Part shown: positions 16,565 to 25,226 of the stretch, piece after piece
Layout of the letters: every line of letters begins with the position of its first letter
How positions within the stretch are numbered: the first letter of the stretch is position 1
NCBI GenBank assembly: GCA_015488125.1
Contig: WFOJ01000096.1
Coordinates: 1-51,471, forward strand
Direction: 5' to 3'
Origin: Mariprofundaceae bacterium
Lineage (GTDB): Bacteria > Pseudomonadota > Zetaproteobacteria > Mariprofundales > Mariprofundaceae
DNA: 51,471 nucleotides
Notes under the pieces: model-generated
What the model was told of the DNA's origin: nothing
Databases searched by the model: none
Seen by the model: the letters and a program-made list of their open reading frames with translations, nothing else
Position numbers and translations under genes: made by a program

Positions 16565-18448
16565 TCACAACTCATCATGAATAAACAACTCACACCACTC
16601 TTCGAAGTTGAGCAGTGACCAAATAAACAGTCTGCGGTTTTCCTTGCCTTGAATATGATCATTAATCAGGTCTTGAATAGTTTTACGATCCATATAATCA
16701 TAAATTCTGGCATGTGGTGAACACAGTTTTCTGCGCACGTATTCAATGCTTTCGCCACGAAACCAGGAGGCATCCGGAGCAGAAAAACCACGCTTTTCAG
16801 CTTGGGTGATTTCATCCGGAATATAATGACGCATCACTTCCCGAAGGAGAAGCTTTCCATCTTTCACTTTTTGGAAGTATTTCTTCGTTTTGTTACCAGG
16901 TTCATTTTCATTGAGGCGAACAACATCTGTCAAATTTCTCAACTTCAGTCGGACAGGAACCTGCATGGCAAAATCGACCAGATCATTGTCAAGAAATGGT
17001 ACACGAGACTCCAAGCCATGTGCCATACTCAACTTATCTTCGACAACGAGTAGGCCATGCAAAAATGTTTTCGCCTCAAAATAGAGAGAATGATTCACAT
17101 AATCCTCAGGACGTGTCAGAGAAGACGCATGTCTGTAAAAAACATTTTTGAAAATATCACGAGTCCAAACATGATTCACATCCGACCAGACAGGGCTGAA
17201 CACCTTATGAATTAGCTTGTTTTGAATCAACCGCTGCCAGAACTTGTAATATTTATCAATATAATGTTCAAAATCATCGTTGACGACGGCACGATAATAG
17301 CGCCAGGGATAGCCGCCAAACAGCTCATCTCCGCCAGCGCCGGACAAAACAACCTTGACGAATTTTGAGGCTAATTTGGCAGCGTAAAAATTAGGATAAC
17401 TTTGGCCAACGCGCGGCTCTTCAAGGTGCCAGGCCAGCGCAGGTAGAGCGCGCTCCATGTCGCCAGCCTTGAGTACCATTTCATAATGTTCCGTCTTGAA
17501 CAGATAGGACATGTATTCGGCCTGTGTTCGCTCATCATAGCCCAGTTCGATGCCCGATGCTGAATTGAGGTCGAACCCGCAGGTAAATGTTTTCATGTAG
17601 GGGTACTGCTGTGCGGCCAGGGCTGTAATGGAGCCAGAGTCAATGCCCCCGCTGAGGTAGGACCCCAGTTCAACGTCACTGACCAGCTGACGATTGACCG
17701 CCTGCCTGAACAGACGATCCAGTTCTTCCCTGTATTCGCTGTCACTGGCGGGGGATTCTGGCTCAACAAAATTGAAGTCCCAGTATTGTGTAAGTTTGAT
17801 CGTTCCGGAATCAGCGCTGACAATGCCGTAATGCCCTGCGGGAAATATGTGAACGCCCTTGAGCAGGGTTTTGTCGGTGAAAATATTCTGGAAAGTGAAA
17901 TATTCCAGTAAACCTTCAAGGTCAACCTGCTTTTCAATGCCAGGATATGCAGTCATGGCTTTTTGCTCAGAGCCAAACAAAAACGCCGAACCCTGAAACA
18001 TATAGTACAGCGGCTTGATGCCATAACGATCACGCGCCAGGAACAGCGCTTTGCTGCGACGATCCCATACCGCGAAGGCAAACATGCCGTTAAGCCGGTG
18101 CAGACAGTCAGCGCCCCATTCAACCCAGGCATTCAGCAGGACTTCTGAATCGGTATCTGAAACAAAGCGATGCCCCAGCCGCTCCAGTTCCGCACGAATT
18201 TCCATGAAATTGTAGATTTCGCCGTTATAGCTGAGTACATAGCGCTGATCAGCACTTACCATCGGTTGATGCCCGGCCGGGCTCAGGTCGATGATTGCCA
18301 GACGACGATGGCCTAATCCGACACAGCCATCCACCCAATGCCCTTCCCCGTCCGGCCCCCGGTGGGCTATGGCATCGGTCATACGCTTTAGAAGAACTGG
18401 CGAGGCCGGTTCACCATTCAGGTGCAGCATGCCTGCAATACCACACAT
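16565..18448 (-). CDS. asnB: Asparagine synthase-type glutamine amidotransferase (second copy)
   Basis: The 627-residue protein has nucleophile Cys2 in MCGIAGMLHL, AHRGPDGEGHW, and SYNGEIYNFMEIRAELE in the glutaminase domain. SYLSGGIDSGSITALA is the PP-loop and VVLSGAGGDELFGGYPWRY belongs to the synthetase domain. It differs clearly from the AsnB at 4128-6074, so it is not a recent duplicate. It sits directly against the aminotransferase gene at 18449-19597, with adjacent stop and start. In an O-antigen context it probably transfers glutamine-derived ammonia to a uronic acid or related carboxyl group. Plain asparagine synthesis cannot be excluded. Confidence 0.9.
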   Translation of the reverse strand: MCGIAGMLHLNGEPASPVLLKRMTDAIAHRGPDGEGHWVDGCVGLGHRRLAIIDLSPAGHQPMVSADQRYVLSYNGEIYNFMEIRAELERLGHRFVSDTDSEVLLNAWVEWGADCLHRLNGMFAFAVWDRRSKALFLARDRYGIKPLYYMFQGSAFLFGSEQKAMTAYPGIEKQVDLEGLLEYFTFQNIFTDKTLLKGVHIFPAGHYGIVSADSGTIKLTQYWDFNFVEPESPASDSEYREELDRLFRQAVNRQLVSDVELGSYLSGGIDSGSITALAAQQYPYMKTFTCGFDLNSASGIELGYDERTQAEYMSYLFKTEHYEMVLKAGDMERALPALAWHLEEPRVGQSYPNFYAAKLASKFVKVVLSGAGGDELFGGYPWRYYRAVVNDDFEHYIDKYYKFWQRLIQNKLIHKVFSPVWSDVNHVWTRDIFKNVFYRHASSLTRPEDYVNHSLYFEAKTFLHGLLVVEDKLSMAHGLESRVPFLDNDLVDFAMQVPVRLKLRNLTDVVRLNENEPGNKTKKYFQKVKDGKLLLREVMRHYIPDEITQAEKRGFSAPDASWFRGESIEYVRRKLCSPHARIYDYMDRKTIQDLINDHIQGKENRRLFIWSLLNFEEWCELFIHDEL

Positions 18449-19597
18449 TTAGCTTGCGATTCCTTTGATGCACTCAACCACATAAGCGTAATCATCCGCT
18501 GTCATCCTGTTATGCAGTGGAATCGCCATGGTATGGGCATCGCATGCTTTAGCTGCCGGAAAATCATCTGCCCGGATACCAAAGCGATCCCGGTATAGCC
18601 CCAGCATATGCACAGCATGCGTTCCCGGCCGGGTGGCAATGCCTCGCTGTTGCAAGGCATCCATAATATCGTTGCGTGGCATTGGCGCCCTTTCAGGTTC
18701 CACCCATGTGGTAAACGCCTGCCAGGCATGGCGGCCGCCCGCCGGTTCATCGGGCAGACGCAGCCACGCCACATCAGCCAGCTGATCACGATACCAGGCT
18801 GCCCAGTTGGCGCGTTCAGAAATGAAGGACTCCAGTTTGGCAAGCTGAACCAGCCCAACAGCGCCTTGTAAATCCGTCATGCGATAATTAAAGCCGAGCA
18901 GATTGAATGCTGGCAACAGGTAAGGGTGCGCCCCCTTGTGCCGCTGTTCCTCGGAGATACTGGCGCCGTGATTGCGCATCATGTTCATCTGTTCAAAAAG
19001 CGCATCGTCGTTGGTGGTGATCATGCCACCTTCACCCGTGGTAATGGATTTGCGCGGATGAAAGGAAAACACCCCTGCATCGCCCAGGCCACCAGCCTTT
19101 TTCCCTTGGTAGCTCGCACCCGCTGCACAGGCCGCATCCTCGATGATTTTGACATGCGGTGGAATGACTTTGCGAATGGCATCCATATCGGCGCACAAGC
19201 CGAATAAATGCACCGGAATAATGGCTTTGGTTTTTTCCGTTATCTTGCCGACCACATCGTCAGCATCCATGTTAAACGTCATTGGATCAACATCCGCAAA
19301 CACAGGGGTCGCGCCACAATAAAGCACAACATTCGCCGTTGCCACCCAGGTAAAGGCTGGTACGATCACTTCATCGCCCTCACCAACACCCATGGCTGCC
19401 AGCGCCAGATGCAGGCCGGTTGTGCAGCTTGTCACGGCCAGCGCATGTTTCACATCATGCGCTTTGGCGAACTGCGCCTCGAACTCAGCTACCTTTGGCC
19501 CTTGCGTCAGCCAACCACTCATAATGGGTTCACGCACTGCCTGCCATTCCTCTTCTCCGGTGGCAGGTAGCGAAATGTGTATCTGTCGTTTATGCAT
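18449..19597 (-). CDS. DegT/DnrJ/EryC1/StrS-family sugar aminotransferase
   Basis: This PLP enzyme of about 382 residues has EFEAQFAKAHDVKHALAVTS and GDEVIVPAFTWVATANVVLY, then VKIIEDAACAAGASYQGKKA and FSFHPRKSITTGEGGMITT. The lysine of HPRKSITTGEGG is the expected PLP-binding residue. MTDLQGAVGLVQLAKLE is also typical. It should aminate a keto nucleotide sugar using glutamate. I start at the ATG at 19597 (MHKRQIHISLPA), the usual family N-terminus; a longer frame to 19663 adds unrelated residues. It overlaps the upstream epimerase by 8 bp. It belongs to a module with the epimerase and AsnB, distinct from the WbpE-type enzyme at 21815. Confidence 0.88.
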   Translation of the reverse strand: MHKRQIHISLPATGEEEWQAVREPIMSGWLTQGPKVAEFEAQFAKAHDVKHALAVTSCTTGLHLALAAMGVGEGDEVIVPAFTWVATANVVLYCGATPVFADVDPMTFNMDADDVVGKITEKTKAIIPVHLFGLCADMDAIRKVIPPHVKIIEDAACAAGASYQGKKAGGLGDAGVFSFHPRKSITTGEGGMITTNDDALFEQMNMMRNHGASISEEQRHKGAHPYLLPAFNLLGFNYRMTDLQGAVGLVQLAKLESFISERANWAAWYRDQLADVAWLRLPDEPAGGRHAWQAFTTWVEPERAPMPRNDIMDALQQRGIATRPGTHAVHMLGLYRDRFGIRADDFPAAKACDAHTMAIPLHNRMTADDYAYVVECIKGIAS

Positions 19598-20609
19598 CCG
19601 CAAGTCCGACGGCTGCCCGGCGAGCGGCCACCTCAGCCTTATGTGCCTTGCGCCAATCAACAAGCTTTCGCAGGCCTTCCATCAAATCATACTTCGCTTC
19701 AAAGCCGATTTCTTCCCTGGCTTTCCTGGGGCAGCCGATCCGGTTGCGTACCAGCGTTGCCTGACTGCGTGGCGCATACTGAATTTCTTTATCACAGCCC
19801 GTGATTTCCAGCAGCATTTCTGCTAACTCCTTTAAGGATGTTCGCTTGCCTGTCCCTACATTGTAAAAGCTATCGGTTGCATCCGACTTCATAGCACACA
19901 CATTGGCACGACCACAATCCTCGACAGCGACAAAGTCGAAGGCCTCAGAACCATCACCGAGGATCGTCGGCGCTTCTCCGCGATCAATAGCATCAAGCAT
20001 TTTCATGATCACAGCAATATAGGCACCGTTATAATCCTGACGCGGGCCATACACATTCATATAGCGCAGGCCAACAAAATCAAAATGCTTATCCGTTCCC
20101 TTATAGCGATGATGCAACGAGCGGCACATGTGTTCGCCGGCGATCTTGGTGGCACCATAGAAATTCAGATTATTGTACGGGTGATCCTCCGTCATCGGCT
20201 CTTCGACAGCATCGCCGTAAACAGATGCCGAGGATGAGTAAACCAGGCGTTTAACACCGTTATTCAGCATGGCTTCCAATACATTAAACGTTCCACCGAT
20301 ATTGACCTCGAAGGCAGACCGTGGAAAATCATGACAGTGCAACAGCCATAATGCGGCAAAATGGAACACGCCATCGATACCCTTCATCGCTTCATTGAGT
20401 AAGTCCCGATGCAGTAATTCTCCGCCAAGTGGAAAAATATTTACACGCGGATCCTTAAGCGCTTCAGCCAGGTTTTCCCGACTGCCGCGGGAAAAATTAT
20501 CGTAGATGCGAATCTCTTCGACATCCTCCTTGACCAACTCATCCACACAGTGCGAACCGATCAGCCCACCGCCGCCAATTACCAACAGACGTTTACCTTT
20601 TAAATCCAT
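19590..20609 (-). CDS. NAD-dependent epimerase/dehydratase
   Basis: The protein has 339 residues and starts MDLKGKRLLVIGGGGLIGSH, a Rossmann NAD-binding loop. RLVYSSSASVYGDAVEEPMT and NFYGATKIAGEHM give the SDR catalytic Ser/Tyr/Lys, and RYMNVYGPRQDYNGAY belongs to the substrate half. I chose the ATG at 20609, preceded by AGGAG at good spacing, over the longer frame to 20645. It probably makes the keto sugar, or the epimer, used by the aminotransferase downstream. Its closest relatives are UDP-glucose 4-epimerase/4,6-dehydratase-like proteins, but the specificity is not fixed by sequence alone. Confidence 0.87.
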   Translation of the reverse strand: MDLKGKRLLVIGGGGLIGSHCVDELVKEDVEEIRIYDNFSRGSRENLAEALKDPRVNIFPLGGELLHRDLLNEAMKGIDGVFHFAALWLLHCHDFPRSAFEVNIGGTFNVLEAMLNNGVKRLVYSSSASVYGDAVEEPMTEDHPYNNLNFYGATKIAGEHMCRSLHHRYKGTDKHFDFVGLRYMNVYGPRQDYNGAYIAVIMKMLDAIDRGEAPTILGDGSEAFDFVAVEDCGRANVCAMKSDATDSFYNVGTGKRTSLKELAEMLLEITGCDKEIQYAPRSQATLVRNRIGCPRKAREEIGFEAKYDLMEGLRKLVDWRKAHKAEVAARRAAVGLADA

Positions 20610-20610
20610 T

Positions 20611-21813
20611 CTAAACTCCTTTTTGATCCACAATATATTTTGCAAAACTCATCGAACTGGTAAACGCCGGTGAGATCGCATTCAGCACATGCGTGCTGTT
20701 AACGCCATTTTCTACAACAAAATCCATCACCAATTCATGTTTTTTTATGTCCAGCAGTTGTGCCCGAATACCCACCTTGTCACTGGCAAGCAGGTCTTCA
20801 TCCCTTAACTCCGGAGTTAGATGGCGCGCCGCTTCGGCAAATTTTGAGCGAAAAAAGCGCAATGCTTCCGCATGTGAAAAGTCTCTAAAGCCCTGTTTAT
20901 TCAAGATGTACTGCTGCCCAAGTCGAAACAGTATCGAAACACTTTCTGCCAGGTTTATACCTTCCAGCCCTTTATAGTGCTCGCGGCCCAGTGCCGGAAC
21001 AGCAGTCGGCCCCAAGTACACATGACCATCAATTTTTTTCGTATAGTGAACACCCAGAAATGGTACATTCAAATCAGGTACAGGATATATCATACGGTTG
21101 CAGATAACTTTCGATGTTGGCGATAGCCGGTAATAAATCCCCTTGAAAGGCAACAATGTGTAGCGCTCACCTACACCGAGCTGCTTACCCACCTGATCTG
21201 CATACTGACCGGAAGAATTAAACAACCATCCATAGCCATATGTGCCGGTTCGTGTTCTCAGCCATGCGTTGCTGGCATCCACCTCCATGATTTCAGCATT
21301 AAACTGAAACGTCACCCCATTGGCTTGCAGGATCCGCGCCATATGGCAAACGATGGATTTTGGTTCGACCACTGCGGTATCTGGCGCATATAGTGCCTGA
21401 CCCGTAGCAGTTCTGGCAGACGGCTCCAGTTCATGAAGCTGCGCCGCATTGAGCAACTCCACTCGCGCCCCGTTGGCCTGGGCACGCCTAAATAACAAAT
21501 CCAGTTGCTGATCATCATCTGAGCGAACAGGCACAATTACCTTGCCCAGTCGCGCAATAGGAAGACGGTTGCGATCACAATACTCAGCCATCAACCTGGC
21601 GCCATCGGCGCACATTCTGGCCTTTAACGATTCTTCGGGATAGTAGATGCCAGAGTGTAGCACACCACTATTGCGACCACTGCCATGCCGACCCACTTCC
21701 GACTCTTTTTCAAGTATAAGAACAGAGCAATCAGGCTCTCTAGATAACAATTCGCGAGCTACTGTCAAGCCGACAATGCCAGCGCCGATGATGATATAAT
21801 CGTACGGTTTCAC
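20611..21813 (-). CDS. lhgO: FAD-dependent oxidoreductase, L-2-hydroxyglutarate oxidase (LhgO)-like
   Basis: The 400-residue protein starts YDYIIIGAGIVGLTVARELL, a DAO-family FAD-binding loop. GSGRNSGVLHSGIYYPEESL is the segment that recognises LhgO-type enzymes, and LPFKGIYYRLSP and YPVPDLNVPFLGVHYTKKID follow. LhgO proper oxidises L-2-hydroxyglutarate at the membrane. This copy lies inside the polysaccharide operon, between the PIN-aminotransferase fusion and an epimerase, so it may oxidise a sugar-linked hydroxy acid or recycle 2-hydroxyglutarate. WbpB-type dehydrogenases use 2-oxoglutarate and release 2-hydroxyglutarate, which makes recycling attractive. The start is GTG at 21813, one base after the upstream stop. 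Confidence 0.82.
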   Translation of the reverse strand: MKPYDYIIIGAGIVGLTVARELLSREPDCSVLILEKESEVGRHGSGRNSGVLHSGIYYPEESLKARMCADGARLMAEYCDRNRLPIARLGKVIVPVRSDDDQQLDLLFRRAQANGARVELLNAAQLHELEPSARTATGQALYAPDTAVVEPKSIVCHMARILQANGVTFQFNAEIMEVDASNAWLRTRTGTYGYGWLFNSSGQYADQVGKQLGVGERYTLLPFKGIYYRLSPTSKVICNRMIYPVPDLNVPFLGVHYTKKIDGHVYLGPTAVPALGREHYKGLEGINLAESVSILFRLGQQYILNKQGFRDFSHAEALRFFRSKFAEAARHLTPELRDEDLLASDKVGIRAQLLDIKKHELVMDFVVENGVNSTHVLNAISPAFTSSMSFAKYIVDQKGV

Positions 21814-21814
21814 T

Positions 21815-23350
21815 TCAGGAAGCCACCGCCTCTTTCAGCATGCAGACGGTGATTTCCTGATTCTCATGAGTCAAATACGGATGCATCGGCAAGCTCATCA
21901 CGCGTTCAGCGGCATATTCGCTGCGTTCAAAATGCTCTGGATGTGCCAGAGCTGGTTGGTGATTCAGTGGAATCGGATAATGCACAGCGGTGGGAACCCC
22001 GGCTTCTTTCAAGTGTGCCTGCACGGCATCGCGGTTTTCCACCTGCACCGTATATTGCGCATAAACCGACGTATTGTATGGCTCGATGTACGGCGTTGTT
22101 ACGATATCGCCCAGCAATTCCGTATAGCGTGCGCCGATTCGCGCTCGCGCTTGCACTTCTTCATCAAACACATCCAGCTTGGCCAGCAGAATCGCTGCCT
22201 GCAAGGTGTCCAGCCGACCATTCACGCCAATGCGTGGATGGTGATAACGCCGATCCTGACCATGCACGCGAATCTCGCGCATGGCTTTGGCCAGGTCATC
22301 ATCATTGGTAAAGCAGGCCCCGCCATCGCCATAACAGCCCAGCGGCTTGGAGGGAAAAAAGCTGGTGCAGCCGATCGTGGTCAAACCGCACGATTTTCTA
22401 CCCTTGTAGGTAGCGCCGAAGCTCTGGCAGCCATCTTCAATCACCGGCAGGCCATGTTTTTCCGCAATCGCGTTAATCGCGTCATAGTCTGCGCATTGGC
22501 CATAGAGCGATACCGGCATGATCGCCTTGGTTTTTTCTGTAACCGCCGCTTCCAACAGCGAAGGATCCAGGTTGTAGGTTTTGGGATCAATATCGACAAA
22601 CACCGGCCTGGCACCAAGCAGGGCGATCGTTTCCGCTGTGGCAATAAAGCTAAATGGCGTGGTAATCACCTCATCACCTGACCCAACACCCAGCGCCATC
22701 AGGGCAATCAGCAGCGCATCGGTGCCGCTGGCTACGCCAATGGCATGTTGTACGTTCACATACTCTGCCAGCCGTTCTTCCAGTGCTTCGACCTCCCGGC
22801 CCATGATATAACGTCCATGATGCAGCACTGCATGCATGTTTTTTTCCAGTTGCGGACGAAGCAGATCCTGTTGTGTTTTCAGGTCGATGAAATCAGTGCC
22901 GCTTTCAGATGATGGTTGATCCAGCCAGTCTAATGCCTCTGAGGGGGTCACTGCATCCACATCACCCAATGTATCAAAGGTTCGGTTGCTTGTAACAATC
23001 ACCGCTTCCCCATGCAGGGCACAGGCAGCCAGTGCAATCTGGGCATCTTCATAATCACGCGCTTTTGCATATGCGTTGCGTTGTTCATAACCAAAATTAC
23101 TCAATACATTGACCCGGGATAACAGATGATCCATCAACTGCTGCACCATGGCACGCGCTTCCGAACCACTAGCTCCGGCATGTATCAGTTGGCGGGTAGC
23201 GAGATAGTCCAGGATAGGCAAAGAAGATGCCGACACCCAGCCGGAAGCCCGCCTGCCAACCGCATCAAACAGGAGTTGGAGCGCTTCAACATTCGCTCTG
23301 GCAAACCACAAATCGAGAACCGCACTCACATCGAAAACAAGGTGTTTCAT
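21815..23350 (-). CDS. wbpE: PIN domain fused to WbpE-type UDP-sugar aminotransferase
   Basis: A single 511-codon frame. Residues 1-145 form a PIN (VapC-like nuclease) domain: LVFDVSAVLDLW with Asp7 and Asp13, Asp48 where family members have an acid, ARDYEDAQIALAACALHG with Asp99 and Asp102, and VTSNRTFD with Asp126. A short linker (about 146-152) leads into FIDLKTQQ, the start of WbpE enzymes. GVASGTDALLIALMALGVGS, IPVSLYGQCADYD-like strands, SFFPSKPLGCYGDGGACF with the PLP lysine at Lys335, and GRLDTLQAAILLAKLD follow. WbpE makes UDP-GlcNAc3NA from the 3-keto sugar. The ATG at 23350 overlaps the antitoxin-like stop as ATGA. An N-terminal PIN domain is not part of known WbpE proteins. Function of the PIN half is inferred from motifs only. 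Confidence 0.88.
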   Translation of the reverse strand: MKHLVFDVSAVLDLWFARANVEALQLLFDAVGRRASGWVSASSLPILDYLATRQLIHAGASGSEARAMVQQLMDHLLSRVNVLSNFGYEQRNAYAKARDYEDAQIALAACALHGEAVIVTSNRTFDTLGDVDAVTPSEALDWLDQPSSESGTDFIDLKTQQDLLRPQLEKNMHAVLHHGRYIMGREVEALEERLAEYVNVQHAIGVASGTDALLIALMALGVGSGDEVITTPFSFIATAETIALLGARPVFVDIDPKTYNLDPSLLEAAVTEKTKAIMPVSLYGQCADYDAINAIAEKHGLPVIEDGCQSFGATYKGRKSCGLTTIGCTSFFPSKPLGCYGDGGACFTNDDDLAKAMREIRVHGQDRRYHHPRIGVNGRLDTLQAAILLAKLDVFDEEVQARARIGARYTELLGDIVTTPYIEPYNTSVYAQYTVQVENRDAVQAHLKEAGVPTAVHYPIPLNHQPALAHPEHFERSEYAAERVMSLPMHPYLTHENQEITVCMLKEAVAS

Positions 23351-23601
23351 GAATGTTTTTCCGCCAGATGCTGATGCCATGCCGCCTTATCATCGGCCAC
23401 CGTTTGCGGCGTATGGCCCTGACGGTATTTTCCAAGAATTGCATTCAGCTCGTCAGCAATCGTGTTATCCACCGCTTCAGTTGACGAAATTTCAAGCGCC
23501 TCATCCGGAAGCTCAATGACGACCTGAAACGACTCGCGCCGAAGCTTTAGCTGCCTCGGCAACCGCAGTGTGCCATGATCATAAAAAGCTGTTACCCGCA
23601 T
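23347..23601 (-). CDS. Antitoxin-like small protein upstream of the PIN fusion
   Basis: The 84-residue protein begins MRVTAFYDHGTLRLPRQLKL and continues RESFQVVIELPDEAL. This beta-rich start, 'V-x-A-x-Y-x2-G-x-L-x-LP-x2-LKL', resembles the DUF104/AbrB-like antitoxins paired with PIN toxins. The second half, with NTIADELNAILGKYRQG and a charged tail, could wrap around a toxin. The gene starts inside the 3' end of wbpD (10-bp overlap) and its TGA overlaps the ATG of the PIN-WbpE fusion. This is the usual antitoxin-then-toxin order with 4-bp coupling. It is likely to bind the PIN domain and may also repress the operon. Family assignment is by pattern only. Confidence 0.6.
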   Translation of the reverse strand: MRVTAFYDHGTLRLPRQLKLRRESFQVVIELPDEALEISSTEAVDNTIADELNAILGKYRQGHTPQTVADDKAAWHQHLAEKHS

Positions 23602-24167
23602 ATCCGCTGCACCTCACCACCCTTCAATCGATACCGCTCTCCGGTATGTACACACGTCGTATCAGCCTCGCCATGCAAAGGCAAGTCAAGCCGTTCACCA
23701 TAAGCGCTCATCCAGCCGATTTGTTTGGCTGGCACACCCACCATCAACGCGTAATCAGGCACATCCCGATTCACTACAGCGCCTGCGCCGATGAATGCGT
23801 AACAACCAATCGTCGTACCACACACGATTGTGCAGTTCGCGCCGAGCGTCGCACCTTGCTTCACCAGCGTATCGCGATATTCATGCTTGCGGGAAACCGC
23901 AGAACGCGGGTTATAGACATTGGTAAACACCATGCTCGGGCCACAAAATACATCATCCTCAAGTATCACATTGTCATAAACAGAGACATTGTTTTGAATT
24001 TTCACGTTATTGCCGATGACCACCCGGTTGCCGACAAAAACATTCTGCCCCAACGAACAGCCCTGACCGATACGTGCGCCACCGCATACATGCACCCAAT
24101 GCCAGATCCGCGTTCCCTCACCGACCAAAGCGCCATCATCAACAACCGCTGTTTCATGCACCTGCAT
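23592..24167 (-). CDS. wbpD: UDP-2-acetamido-3-amino-2,3-dideoxy-glucuronate N-acetyltransferase
   Basis: This 191-residue left-handed beta-helix (hexapeptide repeat) acetyltransferase reads ALVGEGTRIWHWVHVCGGAR, VIGNNVKIQNNVSVYDNVIL and VFCGPSMVFTNVYNPRSAVS, then a second repeat region. All are characteristic of WbpD/WlbB. It acetylates the 3-amino group of UDP-GlcNAc3NA using acetyl-CoA, giving UDP-GlcNAc3NAcA. It forms the pathway with wbpB upstream (3-bp gap) and wbpE downstream, from which it is separated only by the antitoxin-like gene. GGAG lies nine bases before the ATG at 24167. Confidence 0.93.
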   Translation of the reverse strand: MQVHETAVVDDGALVGEGTRIWHWVHVCGGARIGQGCSLGQNVFVGNRVVIGNNVKIQNNVSVYDNVILEDDVFCGPSMVFTNVYNPRSAVSRKHEYRDTLVKQGATLGANCTIVCGTTIGCYAFIGAGAVVNRDVPDYALMVGVPAKQIGWMSAYGERLDLPLHGEADTTCVHTGERYRLKGGEVQRICG

Positions 24168-24170
24168 GAC

Positions 24171-25223
24171 TCAATACTCCAGCGGCAGGGCAACAGTTCG
24201 GCCATCACGGGCAGAGAGGTAAGCAGCAATCAGTACTTCAAGCGACTTCAGGCCCTCGCGCCCATCGGTTTCCGGTTCACATATGCCACGCAGTGTATCC
24301 ACAACGTTCTTGTAATACAGCGGATGACCAAAGCCATATACAGAGGTGGTTTCATAACTGGCTTCCCGTACCTGTTCATCATAGTCCCGGCTGTCAGCAA
24401 ACTCCCAGTGCTGAATTTCATTAACAGCCACCCCTCCGACGCGCACCGTGCCTTTCTCGCCAAGGATCGTCATCGAACCTTCCAGGTTTTTCGGCCACGT
24501 CAGCATGCTGACGGCCATGGAACCCAAGGTGCCAGAGCGCCAGCGAATATTTAACACGCCCGTATCTTCCACCTCAATATTTCTGCCCAGCGTAGCGGTC
24601 ATGGCCTGCACGCGATCAACCGGACCGATCAGCCAATCGAGCAGATCAACATAATGACTGGCCTGGTTCATAAAGGCACCGCCATCCAGTTCCCACGTTC
24701 CCCGCCATTTGGCAGAGTCATAGTAAGCCTGTGGACGCGTCCAGAAGACGTTCAAATGCACCATGTAAATACGTCCAAAACGTTGTTCGCAAACAGCGCG
24801 CTTAAGCAATTGCAGGGTCGAATTGCGCCGATTTTGCTTGACGACAAACAATCGAACATTGGCCTGGTCACAGGCGCGCACCATGCGCAGGCCATCCGTC
24901 CAGCGGGTAGCCATGGGCTTTTCCGTCATCACATGCACACCAAAACGGGCTGCCATGACAGCTTGTTCCGGGTGCATACCGCTGGGTGTACACAACGCCA
25001 CAAGATCGGGATGTTCCCGATCAAGCATGGTTTCAAGATGCTGATAGCTGGGCACGCCATAACGTTCGCCATGTGTACGGGCAACATCCGGGTTCGCATC
25101 GCATACTGCGATAAGTTGCAAATCCTCGCCATGGCAGGCAATCGCCTTAAAATGATTTTGCGCAATACGACCGCAGCCGACAACGGCAATGCGAATGGGA
25201 CGATCATTGATCACAGGAAACAT
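24171..25223 (-). CDS. wbpB: UDP-N-acetyl-2-amino-2-deoxyglucuronate dehydrogenase (Gfo/Idh/MocA family)
   Basis: The 350-residue protein has an NAD-binding start RIAVVGCGRIAQNHFKAIA and the family signature EKPMATRWTDGLRMVRACDQ. It also has the FWTRPQAYYDSAKWRGTWELDG and FMNQASHYVDLLDWLIGPVD segments seen in WbpB/WlbA. It oxidises C3 of UDP-GlcNAcA to the 3-keto sugar; the known family couples this to 2-oxoglutarate reduction. It is followed by wbpD and then the fused wbpE, which carry out the next steps. AAGG lies just before the ATG at 25223. Confidence 0.94.
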   Translation of the reverse strand: MFPVINDRPIRIAVVGCGRIAQNHFKAIACHGEDLQLIAVCDANPDVARTHGERYGVPSYQHLETMLDREHPDLVALCTPSGMHPEQAVMAARFGVHVMTEKPMATRWTDGLRMVRACDQANVRLFVVKQNRRNSTLQLLKRAVCEQRFGRIYMVHLNVFWTRPQAYYDSAKWRGTWELDGGAFMNQASHYVDLLDWLIGPVDRVQAMTATLGRNIEVEDTGVLNIRWRSGTLGSMAVSMLTWPKNLEGSMTILGEKGTVRVGGVAVNEIQHWEFADSRDYDEQVREASYETTSVYGFGHPLYYKNVVDTLRGICEPETDGREGLKSLEVLIAAYLSARDGRTVALPLEY

Positions 25224-25226
25224 GGG

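Noticed and set aside
21815..23350. Possibility that the PIN-WbpE fusion is an annotation artefact
   Set aside because: The frame is continuous, the linker is short and natural, PIN and WbpE parts each end and start where their families do, and no internal ribosome-binding site with ATG is seen at the WbpE start. Re-sequencing remains the decisive test.
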